Origin: Bryum argenteum
Lineage: Eukaryota; Streptophyta; Bryopsida; Bryales; Bryaceae
NCBI GenBank assembly: GCA_037043015.1
Contig: CM073326.1
Span: 3,658,001 to 3,722,000 of the forward strand
Direction: 5' to 3'
DNA length: 64,000 nt
In this document: one piece after another, positions 13,401 to 26,352 of the stretch
Layout: each line of letters starts with the position of its first letter
Position numbering within the stretch: position 1 is the stretch's first letter
The notes under the pieces: generated by a model
What the model saw: the letters and a program-made list of their open reading frames with translations, nothing else
What the model was told of the DNA's origin: nothing
Databases searched by the model: none
Made by a program: the position numbers and the translations under genes

Positions 13401-14822
13401 AGACGTCTTCTATGTGCCAAATGTACATCTCGTCTAAATTGTGTTTGACAAATTAATATGAACTTTGTTGTGATAAGACAACAGTGTTTTGAGCCTTGTT
13501 ATAGATATTTGTCTTTGGAGCGTGTAAAGTTGTCATATATGAGAGACTCTAGTGTTTTTGGGTTAGCTCTTTGATAACTTTTGAGTAACCAAAACACGTG
13601 ATTTTCGATGCATTGGAATTTTTTTATTTTTACCATTTGGTTGAGATTTTTGTTGGTTGTAGGCAATTTTACAACAACTAATTAAACTTCAAGATGACTT
13701 CAAGAATCTTTGCACTTTACATGCTTACACCAAAATGCTTAACAAATCCATGTTTCTATTCTCTACTGCATTTTGCCTACGTCTTATCAAGAAAATCTAA
13801 TCCCAAGGGAAGACCATCACTAACTATTACCGTAAGTGGTGACTCTTCACTTTTGTCTCTAAAACTAGCCATATTGAGATATAAATCTTAACCCTTAAAA
13901 GTCCCTTGGCGATAGTATGTAGGCTGTCGTATAATTAGGATTTGATACCAACAAGAAACTCTAAACTGGAGTCGTAATAGCTCACTAGAACCGCATCAAT
14001 TCGAATGTCAAGTTCTTATTTGAACTCAAACCCATTATTGGTGTGCATTCACTCCAAATACAACCACAATACACCGTATTCTACTGGTTGCCACGACACG
14101 CTCAAACCTTTAGGGGTTAACACTAACTCTCCTTGAAGCCCGAATTGGGTTTTTGCAATTTCAGGCAACCTAGATCAAGGGGTTAAAAGTATTATTTTTG
14201 CCTAAGATTTTTATTGGGTCTTCCTTATACTACAAAGTGTATGTGGGAAAATTTGCAAAATCAAATTCCAATTTTTGAGTCTTCTGGGACGATCCTTGGG
14301 TTGCAAGCTGAGATGGGGCAGCTTAAAAAAGTAACCTTTTTAATATTTGTTTTTTGAAACATGTTCATTACTAAATCACTACTCAAATTTCAAAGTGACT
14401 TAAGTCAAAAAGTTTACCAATTTTACAAAAGCAGCCTCCAAAATTTTTAAAACCAATCTTCGCAATGCCCAAGAAAACTTGGGAGACAAACTTTGGATGT
14501 TATGATCTCTCAAATAGTAAACATCCAACGGTCAATTTTTTTAACAAGAATCAAGCATGTTCTTAGGTACAAGATCTTACGGTTGGAAGTTTTAAAAAAG
14601 GAAAAGAAATTGGTTCACACCCCCACGAGTGCTTAGAGGTAGAGAATCGCGGTTTTGAGGTTTCAAGCTCCCAAAAAACACCAAGAAGATTTAGAGGTTA
14701 AACAAATGTTGGATTTCTCAAGGGTTGAATATCTTGTTAATTTTATTCAGATATAATATTTGGTCATAGATATTTAGAAAGAAAACTCGTAGTAAATGAT
14801 GAATAATGATCAAGACAAGTGT
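10491..14822. repeat. AT-rich repeat-derived DNA, no gene
   Basis: No coding region is supported. Visible structure: decayed ~100-bp units to about 11030, a pyrimidine-rich stretch with TTC/CCT runs at about 11990-12380, an A23 tract at 12764-12786, and a short GC-rich patch at about 12840-13045. Part of 14270-14650 is an inverted, diverged copy of the repeat that is forward at 5720-6270 and 37050-37620 (shared 'GATCTTACGGTTG'). Confidence 0.5.
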
Positions 14823-17800
14823 GACATCCCCAACCATTTTATAATCATGTGAAAATCTTGAGTTGCAATGATTAATATCATTGTGTATTAATCCAAACTA
14901 ATCAAGGTTAGTACTTAATACTTAGTAAGGCTACAAGCCTCTACCACCGCTTAACAATTGACCCTTATATTTTTGTAGGTGGGCCACTAAAATACTACTT
15001 CTATTTACTAAAACACATACAATTCTATGAACAACAACTACAATCATTGACGTTGGAAACCCAAATTCTCAAATAAATACTTCCTCCTTATTCCAATCTA
15101 AGAATTCCCTTCTTTGATTAATTAACAACGTACTCAATTCCACCTCAATTCCACCTTAATAAATTGTGACTCATACCTTATTAACAACACCAAGATTATG
15201 ATTAGTATCCAATTTGGAGTATAATACTCCTTGTATCTGAAATGGAGTTATGAACCTTAACTAAACAAATGATAAACTAAAGGTGGGGTAGGAACAAACA
15301 TTAATGCAGATTGTAATTAAAACTGAACTTCGGCTATAATCATTCCTTGACCCAATAATTAATTCTTGATTAGAATTTTTTAAGCTCTAGCCAAAAAAGA
15401 ATAATAATATGATTACATGGGTAAATTGGTCCGGAAGAATTTGAGGTAATTGATGGTTTTGTACTTCATGATTGATTTCATGTTTTCGGCGGTTGGTTTT
15501 TGAAATTGAATTGAAAAATCTCACCATGGCATTGAGTGCTCAATATTAGAGTAGGTAAAATTAGAGTAGTGAAAAACAACAATTTGGGTGTTACTCTTTG
15601 ACAAGGCATGATATTTATATTTTGAATAGTTTTTTTTCACTAAACCATTTGGATTTCAACTTTATATGATTGTTAGATGAATCTAGTCCATGGTAGAAAC
15701 CAAAAGTCTAGTTTTAGAAAAATCCTCCTTTGTAGATTTTAGGCTAATTTTCAAGATTGCAAGGTTATCATTTGAGCTTATGTTTTAAAAAAATTTGATG
15801 ATAAATTTTTGTAGAGGGGTGATGTTGAGATGAAGATGAATAGCTTTCTAGTTGGCAAATTTTTTAGTGTACAAGGTCTGTTGATAGCATTTTCATTTAA
15901 CAAAGAAAATGATGAAATTTTGTTAAGTACTAGTACTTTATGAGGCTTCATAAATCAAGGTTTGCTCTTAGGTTGGAAGAGTTTAAATGAATGAAACTCG
16001 TGAACTTGATTATGAACCATCCTTTTTTTAACCTTAAAACTAAAATCTACGATTTAACCCCTAAAGATCCGCGATGTTTTGGGAGCTTGAAAGCCCAAAA
16101 CTGACCACTACGTACTAATGGGGGTACGTTCAATATTTTTGGAAATTTTTGATAATTTCAACCGTAGGATCTTGAAGTAGACTACATAAATATAACACAA
16201 TGTTTGGGGTAACACGAATCATTGACATATATAAATAAATATACCTGAGTTGAATATGTCGCGCAAAAATTTGGAGACTCTTTATTGTTTTTGACTCTCT
16301 ATGCAAATTACTTGAATGGACAATGATATACAACGAACAAGGTACAAGAACAATGATCCTATAAAACATACATCACGTTACTTGTAACTAAGCTGCAATC
16401 AATTTTGGAAATGATCTCTAGAGGTCTCCAACCACGTTGCAATAAGTGCCTCAAATTGGTAATATTATGATCTCACAATTGATAAGGAATTTGAACATGA
16501 ATTTTGATATTTATATACACATACAAATAAAGTACTCCATCCTAAAGTTACAAACTTTGACCCCTAAGGGACCCTTGGTCCAAAAATAGACCCAAAAATT
16601 GCATGGTCTGCGAGGAGTTGTATCTCCTATATCCACGCTTGAGTTTTGAATTATTTCTTTGTGTTAGAATCCAATTCAAAGTCCACTTCTTGTTGTAGAA
16701 ATCTTCATGTCATTAAATATGTTTTTTAGGACACAACATGGATTTTAGTGCAAGAGGTTTACATTTGGACTATGCTTTGTTGTAAATTATGAGTCACCTT
16801 TCACCATTGCATGGCTATTATTTGAGTCAAGAATATTTTATTTTATAGCTCTTTTTGGTTCAAGAGTGTTTCTAAGATGAAGGTTAACAACTTTCTTTTT
16901 AGTTAAATTTTGATTGCAATTGGTTTGTACATAGTATTTCCAGCGCAAAGTGAAAACGTTGAAATTTCCTAATTGATTTCGAGTACAAATGCATTATGAT
17001 CTCGCAATCTATAAGGATTCATGACTCCGAATCTGACCCACATGACCTACACTACGTGTACTACAAGATTATATGGTTGACATCTAAATAACTAATTCTC
17101 ATTTCTCTTTATGAAGCTTCCAAAAAGCAATTATTTTTTTACTATTTAATGACATGTTTTTAGCTGAAAAACACCTTTTCAAAAAAGGTGTTATTGATGA
17201 AAATGAAGATAAGCTATTCAAATCTCAAATGTATAAACCTGTAATACACTTGTTGTAGGTCATGTGGACAAAAATTTGAGTTAAAAGGCCTTATAGATTG
17301 CAAGATTGTAACATGTTAGTACGCAAAACAAGGTACAAAATTTCATCATTTTCACTTTAGAGAGGAAATTTTACCAACAATGCTATTTCAATGAAAAAAC
17401 CTCCACCTAGAAAGTTGTTCAGCATCATATCAATATTACCATTATAGCAAGAAAAATCCTCGCAGAATATTCTTGCGTCACTTAACTAGCCTTGCCTTTA
17501 ATACGTTAAAATTAAAAAACTTTCACCTTGCATCAAACGAGGGTAGTTTTTTACACTTTTGAAACTTTTTGGCAATTTGAGGCAACTATTGGAGTTAAAC
17601 TGCCTATTTTAGATCAAAATAGAAAAAATTCACTTAAAGATTCATGTCTTTCACCTTGCCAGTTTTTCTTATGCACTTTGTATTATATGGAACACCCAAT
17701 AAAAATCATAAGGAGATATATTTATCTTAACACCTTCATCTGGGCTGCTCAAAACAACAAGCCATTTCACTCCTTGAACCGCAGTAACATACCACACTGC

Positions 17801-20800
17801 TCACAAACTTGAGATTATTATTTAGGCTTGGAGTAGTCATTGCTTTCTTGGATTTTTAGGGGTTAAACTTTATCAAATCAATGTGATCTCACAAAGAGTG
17901 AAAAATATGGTTCAATTTATTTTTATTTTTATGTATTTGAATTTAATAGGGAAAATAAAATAAACAAATCCATGATATTGCGTGCATATATATGTATAAG
18001 CTAAGAACTTGATCCTTCCGTTACATACTCCAAAACAAGTAAAAAAAATATAAGTAAATTGAGGATACCGTAGCTTCATAGCAGGTTCGGCACCTTGCTG
18101 CCTAATAAATAATTAAAGTTCAAAAACTAGGTTCGGCACCTTAAAATAGTAATCTGATAATTTCGGCAGTTTTCTACTTTAATTTAATAGAATTCAGCTT
18201 GCCATTAAGCCCACTATTCTTCCAGTGATTGACATGTTAGAATTGTGCCTTCTAAAGTTCACAATGCTCTCCGGTTTATTGTAGAGGAGTAAAGTTGTAT
18301 CCAACAATGCATGTGGGATATTTGAACTTTGAGGTGAAGCACCTAGTTAGTCTTCAATTTTTAAACACCCATAGTTTTTGCACAAAGTCTTCAAATGACA
18401 TAAAAGTTTTTGGAGGTGAAAGATTACTTGATTTCTAAGCATTTCTTAGACCAAAACATTTCCAAAAAATTGAACTTCTATGCACAAATGAGCTTCGAAA
18501 AACGGTTCGGAATGCATTTTGATACATGGACCTTTACACTGCTGTGTTGTTTTGTCCATATCTTTTGCATAAAAACTTTTTTTGACACAAAACTTGTTGG
18601 AGGTGGAAGAAGGCTTGATTTCTCAACTTTTGTTATTTTGACACAATCCCATAAAACTTCATCTTCTATGCGCAATTGGACTCTAAAAATCTGTGTCCAA
18701 CACATTTCAAAAGCCTCACCTAAATTCTTGCTAGTTCTAACCCGTATTACATTAACCCGTATTGTTTGTGGACTCATGTAAGTGGGCTTGATTACAAAAA
18801 AAACATCTTCTCTCATTGAAATTGACATTATTTAACCTTCCAACAAAGTTTGAAAAGTAGTGTAAAGTAAGAAATTCTCACTTTTTGGCAACTTTGAATT
18901 GTAATTTATACAATATTCGGCAAAAGATGCCAGTAATTTCCCAAAATTTTAGGCATCTATTTCTAGAATTATTATCTGCCGAATCTGCTATAAAGCTACG
19001 GTAGAAACTTTGTTGCAAGTCAAAAATAAAAATATTTTTGGTATTGGATTTGCTAAATTTTTTTTGAGGAAATTTAGCAAATTTTGAAGCATTGACACTT
19101 GAGGGGTTGAAATTTGTACGGTTCCTTCACTACAAAAAATATTGTCAATTAGCCTTAACCCCTAAATGGTTTGACTCATTGGTAGAGAAAAGAACACATT
19201 TTCAAAAGAAGTGTCATAAATGGAATTAAAAGTAAGTTATTCAAATCTTAATTGTACAATCTTGTCGTCAAATTTTGACTCGCAGATTGCAAAACAATAA
19301 CGTTTTAGTACTCAAAAAGCATCACAAAATCTCAATGTTTTCACTTTGAACTGAAAATGCTCCCAATATACGTATTGCAATCAAAAAATCACCAACTACA
19401 AAGATGTTCACTTTTATCTCAATAACACTGTTGAACAATAAAAATCCATGAGAGAACTTTCTTTGGGCGAATAATGACCTTGCAATGGAGAAAACAATAT
19501 GAACGGAAAGGAGAATCAAAAGGAAAAATGGTCCCAAACTCAACCCTTTGACACTGATATCTATGCCTTATCTTCAATATGTCTCCGGTTTTGTCAGGGT
19601 TTCTACCATCACAACTAGACCCTATTTGGAATGCATCTCAGAAAATGAAATCAAAATTCAACAGTGGATTGATGAGATATAGCTCCTCAAAAATCATTCA
19701 TTTATCCACTTCCTTTCAAGATAGAAACATTGTTGCAAATCCAATACTGAAAATACTTGAATGTAAAATCTTCCTACTAGAAAGTTGTTACCCTTCCTCT
19801 TGAGATCATGATAATGTAAAACAAATCATGAAAACATCTATTTGATATCCCATAATTGCCTCCCATGCACCATATTTGAAAATTCAATAAACAAGAGCTT
19901 CTTTCACTAAGGTACATGCCATTCATTCATACTTCATTGTATGGATCTGCAAATTTTACCACACAAACTAGACTTGATTGGGGACACAACCCAAGTGATA
20001 TCATCCAAATCAGACTCCTGATGAAGAAGTTATGGCCCTTCAATGTTGCTGCAGCCATCCAAAATGTCAATTTTTGACAATCCGTCAAAACCTCTAAGTT
20101 CTCAAGACCAAGTCAATAAGTAAACTAGACACAAAAAGCCAACCCGAAATTACCTCATTACCTTCAGTGAATCTATTTGGAGTGTACATCATATCACGAT
20201 GCATATGAAAAGTACAACTAAAAGTAGGAAGACACCAAAATCTCTTTGTAAAATAGCAATCTTTGGTGACGAAAGCCTGTGAGAGATAGTACAGAAAAGG
20301 CGCCACGCCTTTCCTGGTACGACATGCAGGCCCACTTTTTCCATCACACCAAAGGGGCTTAAGATGGCGATAGAATGCGCGCATAGTGACAAACTTTAGA
20401 ATATTGAATTGAGGATATGTTGTACTGTAAGAATATCTTGCTGCGTCAACTGCTGCAAGAAAAAAAAGGACTCTCATGAAAGGGGCATCTCGCTGCCCTT
20501 GCAACGTATGCAGTCAACTAATACGAGAATCTCAAAAGGGACGAGCTACATTGAGAAAGGGAGACTTTGGATACTTATAATAGGCATAGAAACGCTATAT
20601 TATAAGGACGATATACATGTAAGGAACAAACACGTAGACTGCAAACTCGACCTTGCATGTCTGGCCATGTAAAAGCATCATCATCATCGCAGAGATGATG
20701 AGTTGGAGAAGACTACTTGCCCAGATATGCTAAGGTCTGTGTCTAAAACCACGAAGTCCTAGCATTCATATTGAGCCCAGAGACTCAAATAATACTTGCC

Positions 20801-20944
20801 TTCTGATCAGCAAAAGCACTAATCTAAAAGCACCCACAAGAATCACAGTAAGTAGCAATACTAGCAGCAGGTCAGATCCATGACCTATCCAGAACTCGGT
20901 GACTATAACCAAGCAGCATGGATTTCAAGTAGAGGTAGAAATCA
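14823..20944. repeat. Dense dispersed-repeat block
   Basis: No conserved protein is visible. One family recurs several times with the core 'CATTATGATCTCGCAATCTAT..TCATGACTC..TTTGACCCACATGA' and an upstream 'GATGAAGGTTAACAAC'. Forward copies lie at about 15750-16010, 16790-17095 and, outside this block, 28040-28400. Inverted copies are at about 17210-17440 and 19180-19480. A second family at about 19880-20090 is an inverted match to 27835-28020 (shared core 'CCATAACTTCTTCATC'). TGTGACATCCCCAACC at 14820-14835 looks like an LTR end, but no partner was found. Confidence 0.55.
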
Positions 20945-23900
20945 TCATGCGACTGTCATGTTGTAGGAGTTTCTGATGTTGTAACCCCGTCGATGATTTG
21001 CAGTCACAGTTGGCAGTGCATGATGAAATGCTTGCTGATAGGATTCTCCACCTGGAACGTGAGGTCTTGCATAGTTGGTGGACGGTATGGCAGCAGGATG
21101 AACGTAGAACCTGTCATACAGTAGGATTACACGTGAGAAGAAACTCCAGTGAATACTCAAAACAGTAAACAATTCAATTGATGGGGCTGCTTTAATGAGG
21201 TAATAAGTACCGAGTGGGGAGAGCCGACATCTGGGGAGGATTCGCAGTTGAGGTCATTTGAGCACGACCATGGGAAACTTGCGGGACGGCTGCCGAGTGC
21301 AAGGAAACGAAAGTTAGTTACAAAGTGTTACGTATGAGTACATTTTTGCAGTTTGGGATGGGCTATGCCACATACCTGTGCTTCCAGAAGTTCGATGAAC
21401 AGCAGGCCTCGGTTTGCCGCCTGAATAAGCAACTGGGTTGCCATTCTGAAAAGTTCAAGAAATATGTCAGACGATATTAGAGTGCCGGAGTGCAGATATG
21501 AAACGAATGTGTTGGGTTGGTGATTACCTGTTTGGTCCAATGAGCATTTCCACGCTTCATTCCTGACTGATTTTCGAACTCCATGTTGGCAGTTGCCTTC
21601 GCCTTGACTGCTGACAACAACTCATCAGTAACTAACTGAAACCTTGAAGCGCCAAGTTTCACAAAAAGACCACATGAATACACGAAGACAGTTCAACGAA
21701 ACAGGATCATAGGATTTCGGATAAGTACTAGTAGGAATGAAGGCCTTTGGCTGCACCAGCTCAACTCCAGGAATCACTGGTGGAATGCGTTTGTGAATCT
21801 GCAATAGTATAACACTTCACGTTATAAACATGCCTCCAAAAAGCTGCAATTTCCTTCTACAAGACCAAAATTACACATGTGGTCGTTTGATCACCATGAG
21901 TAAGAACTCGATTGAGACGTATCGTAGAGTGCTCGATACCAACATACAGTGTATAATTGTATATTTTACCTGGAAAAATGGATGCTGCAAAGCCTGAGCT
22001 GCAGTAGGCCTTTTACTAGGGTCCCAGACGCACATCGCCTGAATTAAGTCAATCGCTTCTGGACTGGCAGATGGTATCAGGTGCGCCAAATTGGCCGGTG
22101 CGAGCTGCGTCATCAAGAGGAAGCGAACGGTCAACTTTATGCTTATCATGAACAAACCCGGAACTCTACTCTTTCATCGCTGTCGAACTGCCCACGCTAA
22201 GGAACAAGAACCTACATGATGCTTGATCTTAGATTAAGCACCTCTACATGAGCCATAACTACATTCATGCATCAACGAGCTAGATCGTCAAGATTGCTAC
22301 CATAACTAGGCCACAATCCGGTCCTAACGGCGATGGGAATAGCCATTCAAGGTGCAATAGATCAGAATCAAGTGTGTACCTGAGGGAACTGAAAGTTCAA
22401 AGAACCTGCCAGCTTCAGTCCATCAGACCATGTCTGCTGGTTTGGAGACCCAATCACAGCACAGATCCTGTATATTTCGTCTACCTCACTGTCACCACAA
22501 AGAGAAAATGCATTCTCCACCATCAGTTCAATCCTAAGAAATGTGGAGTCAAATCGACCAACCACCAATCATATTGAAGCAACGAGTTCCAATAAATTAC
22601 AAGTCCTTGCACAGAATTAACAGGCGATGTGATATGTCCACTTGCAGTACTTCACTACTTTCCAAGTGCATACCTCGCTCCAGGGAACAGGGGGCGCAAG
22701 GTGAAAAGCTCAGCCATTATTGCCCCTATGGCCCACACATCTGGAAACACAAAAGGATCAGCTCACATGCAGCGAAAGAGTTGCGAAAAATCCCAAGGGA
22801 CTAAAAACAAAACTAATGAGAGATTCAACTGAACCCAAAGGCCAGTCAAACGGACCTCAGTCCATATCGAAAGTACCATCACGACTCACTATTCAAATCA
22901 CTAGTATGATAATAATATAAATCAAATGTAAATCCCAACACAGTACTACCAAAAGAACTGTTGAGCTATACAGTCCTTATATCAACATCAAACAAAGGAT
23001 AATTGTGTACGGTGCTGACTAGGTACGTAAATGTGCAACATTACTCTTTAAGTACCTATAGCAGCCGAATACGACGGAGACTGCAGGAGCACTTCGGGTG
23101 CCCTATACCTGAAAGACCATCCATGAACATGAGTTTAGACAAAGTTACTGATGAGGGAACAAAGAAATGAGAAGCGCAAAAAGAATCAGAGAGTTCTAAA
23201 CGAAATCCTCACCAGCGGGTAGAAACGTAGTCTGTGTACGGTGGGCACGACACTACTTCTCTCGCCAGACCAAAATCGGCAACCTTGATCACATCCTTCG
23301 TAACCAGCAAATTTTCTACAAATACCAACGAATGTATTAGTGGCTAAAGAAACATGAACTCCCGCACTTGTAGCAAGGTTGGATCAACTCAAATCCGACA
23401 ATTCCGAAAAGTCAAAGACAAGGTAATACCTGGTTTCAGGTCCCTGTGAAAGTAACCATGCTTGTGCATGTAGTCTAACGCTTCCAAAATTTGAAAAGCC
23501 CAATTCCGTACTTTAGCTTCAGAAAAAGGTTTGTCCCTGTCTTTGATAAGCTGGTATAGATTGCACTCCATATGCTCAAACACAAAAAATAGTTCGTCAT
23601 TCTCTCTTATGACCTCCTTCAGCTTCACAATATTGGGATGGTTCAGCTTCCGCAAACTCTGCCACAATACACAGATTTCATACTCAGAACAGAATATTAA
23701 ACAAAGATACCTCGGCCATCTCTTCTTAACCTCGTTTGAAGTTCGAAATGAAACCGTAGAAGGATGAATTTCATGCAATCAGATGTTCAAACATACTACT
23801 TTCATGCAGATTTATCTGCCAACAATGCACTTTCATTCAGATACTAGATAATCAAATAGTAATACTCCAGAGTTATGGCTGCCGCCCACAAAAATCACAA

Positions 23901-24244
23901 GAAGCATGTGAATCTAGGTTTCGAATGCAGCTTAAGCAGCTACTACGATAAAGTCTGTGGAACATGTTGATAGAAAGACAACATGAACAGACTCACCTTC
24001 ACTTCTCTCAGGTTCATGCACTCTTCCCACGAATAAAACTTCCTCTTCATCCTCTTAATCGCCACAACCTCCTTGGTGTCATTATTGATACCCTTCCATA
24101 CACTTCCGTAGGTCCCGTCGCCCAATTGCCTACTGACCTTGTACCTGTTACAAAAAGCATCAACATCATGATGAGTAAACGATAAACATCTGTTTCCTTT
24201 TATGAAATGAAACATCCAGGCAGACGAGGTACATACCGCTCCAT
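20945..24244 (-). CDS. MHK: MHK/RCK-like (MAK-related) Ser/Thr protein kinase
   Basis: CMGC kinase of the RCK group (Arabidopsis MHK; animal MAK/ICK). Thirteen coding exons: 24237-24244, 23997-24144, 23430-23658, 23213-23315, 23056-23108, 22674-22740, 22380-22488, 21970-22104, 21729-21798, 21528-21610, 21376-21445, 21211-21289 and 20945-21110, giving 439 residues. Phases agree throughout; the end of exon 9 is the least certain. First exon codes only MER. Seen: G-loop GDGTYGSV (12-18), Lys33 in [15 protein letters not shown] (123-128), DFG (142-144), activation loop [16 protein letters not shown] with a TDY dual-phosphorylation motif (156-158), and lobe-end [17 protein letters not shown]. The active site is complete. 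The ~150-residue tail ends [13 protein letters not shown] and is not conserved enough to interpret. RCK kinases act in cilium-length control in animals; in plants the role is poorly known. Confidence 0.93.
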
Positions 24245-26311
24245 GATCCGCAATCAGTCTGTGATTGGGAAAACCCGTTCACAGAAATAAGAATGTACTA
24301 TCCGGTAGTTCCCAGTCCGTATGATGCACACAAAATAGAGCTACAGTACAGCATTTTCCTCCTGTGGTTAACTCTTTCAACTCCCTGTTGCTGTTGCAGT
24401 AGCCAGCGATTCGACAAGGAAGTCGTCCATATCCTATCTGATGAAGTAAACCGAATGAAGAGCCGCCATTCATCTCCGTCTCTCTCCCAGCGAAGGAGAG
24501 GGGTGGGTGGGTGCGTGGTACAGCGCTTCCTTTCCTTCCTTACAGAGGGTGGTGGTGGTGTAAACTATAAGTGATCCGGGAATCCGGGTCGCAGCGGTGG
24601 TACCGCTGCAAAAATATTCATTCCTGGAGCAGGCTGTCGCGACACATCACTTTCATTCTTGTTCACCAACACATCGGTAACAGCGGTAAAAGCGTCAAAC
24701 CAAGTCACCAGCGGAAATAACTCCATGTCTCCAAGGATCAGAAACATCCTTCAATGCAACACCCGCCCCCGCACAACTTCGAAGACGAAACTCTCTCTTT
24801 ACTTTTCCTCAGTAATAACACTCACACCTGCATCATACAAAACTTGGAAGGTTACGAAACACATACTCATTACTCTTTCTCTCAACAACAGTACTCATCG
24901 ATGAGCCAAAGATACAAAGAAAAGCAGACAATCCGCACATACTCAGATGGCCGTTATCGTTGATACAAGTAAGAAATAAAAATACACAGGAGCTAACATA
25001 TCCATAAAAATAGGCGTGCAAGCTTGTAACCCTTGCGTGAACAGAGAAATTAAAAGGCGGTACTAAAAATAACCCCGAATGCTGAACGACTGTCATGACA
25101 CGTGCAAAGCCTTACACATCTGAGCTAATGAACGTCGAAAGCCACGGCATTACTTCAGACGCACAGCAATTCAGAGCAAAAGCAAGGCGACCGACCACAA
25201 AACCACGATGCATCTAGTAACAACTATGCGTACTCCAAGAAGAGGAAACGTGACGCGAGGGGAATTCGAAATCTCACTACCAGCCGCCAGTCACATCATC
25301 ATACCTCCTAAGAGAAACAAGAACACAGAACGACATATCCGTAATTTCAGGAGCACTAGAAGCGTCTCATAACAGATCAATCGCCTCCCCCCGCACTGAA
25401 TTGCTGTCCAAGTAAAAGAAGAACACGTGCCGAATAATCCACACGGCAAACTAAACCGTCCCACCCAAAGCAGATCTCTCACCAAACTCTTCCTCCCCAA
25501 GCAAAGAAAAGAGACACAATACCTGCATCATTCACGAGATGGAGTGAATGCGGCGAAACCCTCAAGAAGACCGCAACCTCCGGAGGACTCACCCAAACTG
25601 TGATCTACTTGGAACGAGCAAACAATTGACTAAATCAGACTATCTAGACCGAATCGAGGGTTGTGCGAATTGGACGGCGGAAGCAATGTTGTCGTAGTCA
25701 TGGCCGTGACCCACCTTTTAATCCGGGCCCGAAAGAACCCACATCAACCCTCAGCGTCTGCTCTCGCACTCTCGCTCTCGGTAATGAAATGAAAGGGAAG
25801 AGGGGTGCGAAGAAGCGGAAAAAGGGAGAGCATGGGAGGGGTAGCCACCTCGCAAGCCCGTGGGTTCCGTATGGGGAGTGGAGTCGTTTGTTTGCAGGGG
25901 GATGAAAGCAGCAGGGGACACCGCGTCACCGTGATGGCAGGCTCATCTCCTCAAACTCCGCCATAAAATCTCCAACCCCTTTCTCCACCTGCCCCTATTT
26001 CCCTTGCCCTTCCTTCAATTCCCTCATTGTGGGCGAGGGGAGGGCGGGGAAGACGACGAAGCAAGGACCCAGAGAAACGGCTGGTGGAGCTCGTTGGGGT
26101 GCTATATTTGTTTCGTTTGTAAGGAAAGTGGTTGCCATTCCAGGTGGGGTGGTGCTCTTGGTTGGGGCCCATGTGGTATTATACTTTAGTCTTTGGGGGC
26201 ACATCTGGACTTATCGCCTTGTTTTTGCTTCAAACCATATCACCGTCGGATCTGGATGCGCTATGACTGAGCAAAATTTTGGATTTTTGAGATCATGGAG
26301 TTCGTTATTTG

Positions 26312-26314
<3 letters not shown>
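24245..26314 (-). promoter_or_regulatory. Leader and promoter of the MHK-like kinase gene
   Basis: No coding exon is seen. The stretch to about 25650 is likely 5'UTR with an intron, since the first coding exon is only 8 nt. 25660-26000 is GC-richer with pyrimidine tracts, as expected for a core promoter. The start of transcription is not resolved. Confidence 0.4.

Positions 26315-26352
<38 letters not shown>
26315..26352. repeat. Poly-T tract (T38)
   Basis: A run of 38 T, followed by a T17 run at 26435-26451. The following 100 bp ('TTAGGTCA..ATTTT..ACCCAATGACCCG') resembles about 39475-39580, so both belong to a dispersed repeat. A poly-A tail of an inverted retroposon is possible, but no body or target duplication was found. 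Confidence 0.7.

Noticed and set aside
14820-14835. TGTGACATCCCCAACC as an LTR start
   Set aside because: Resembles Gypsy LTR ends, but no second copy or matching CA end was found in the window.
20094-20504. 136-codon minus frame downstream of the MHK-like gene
   Set aside because: No recognisable family, no splice or start context; probably chance or a decayed piece.
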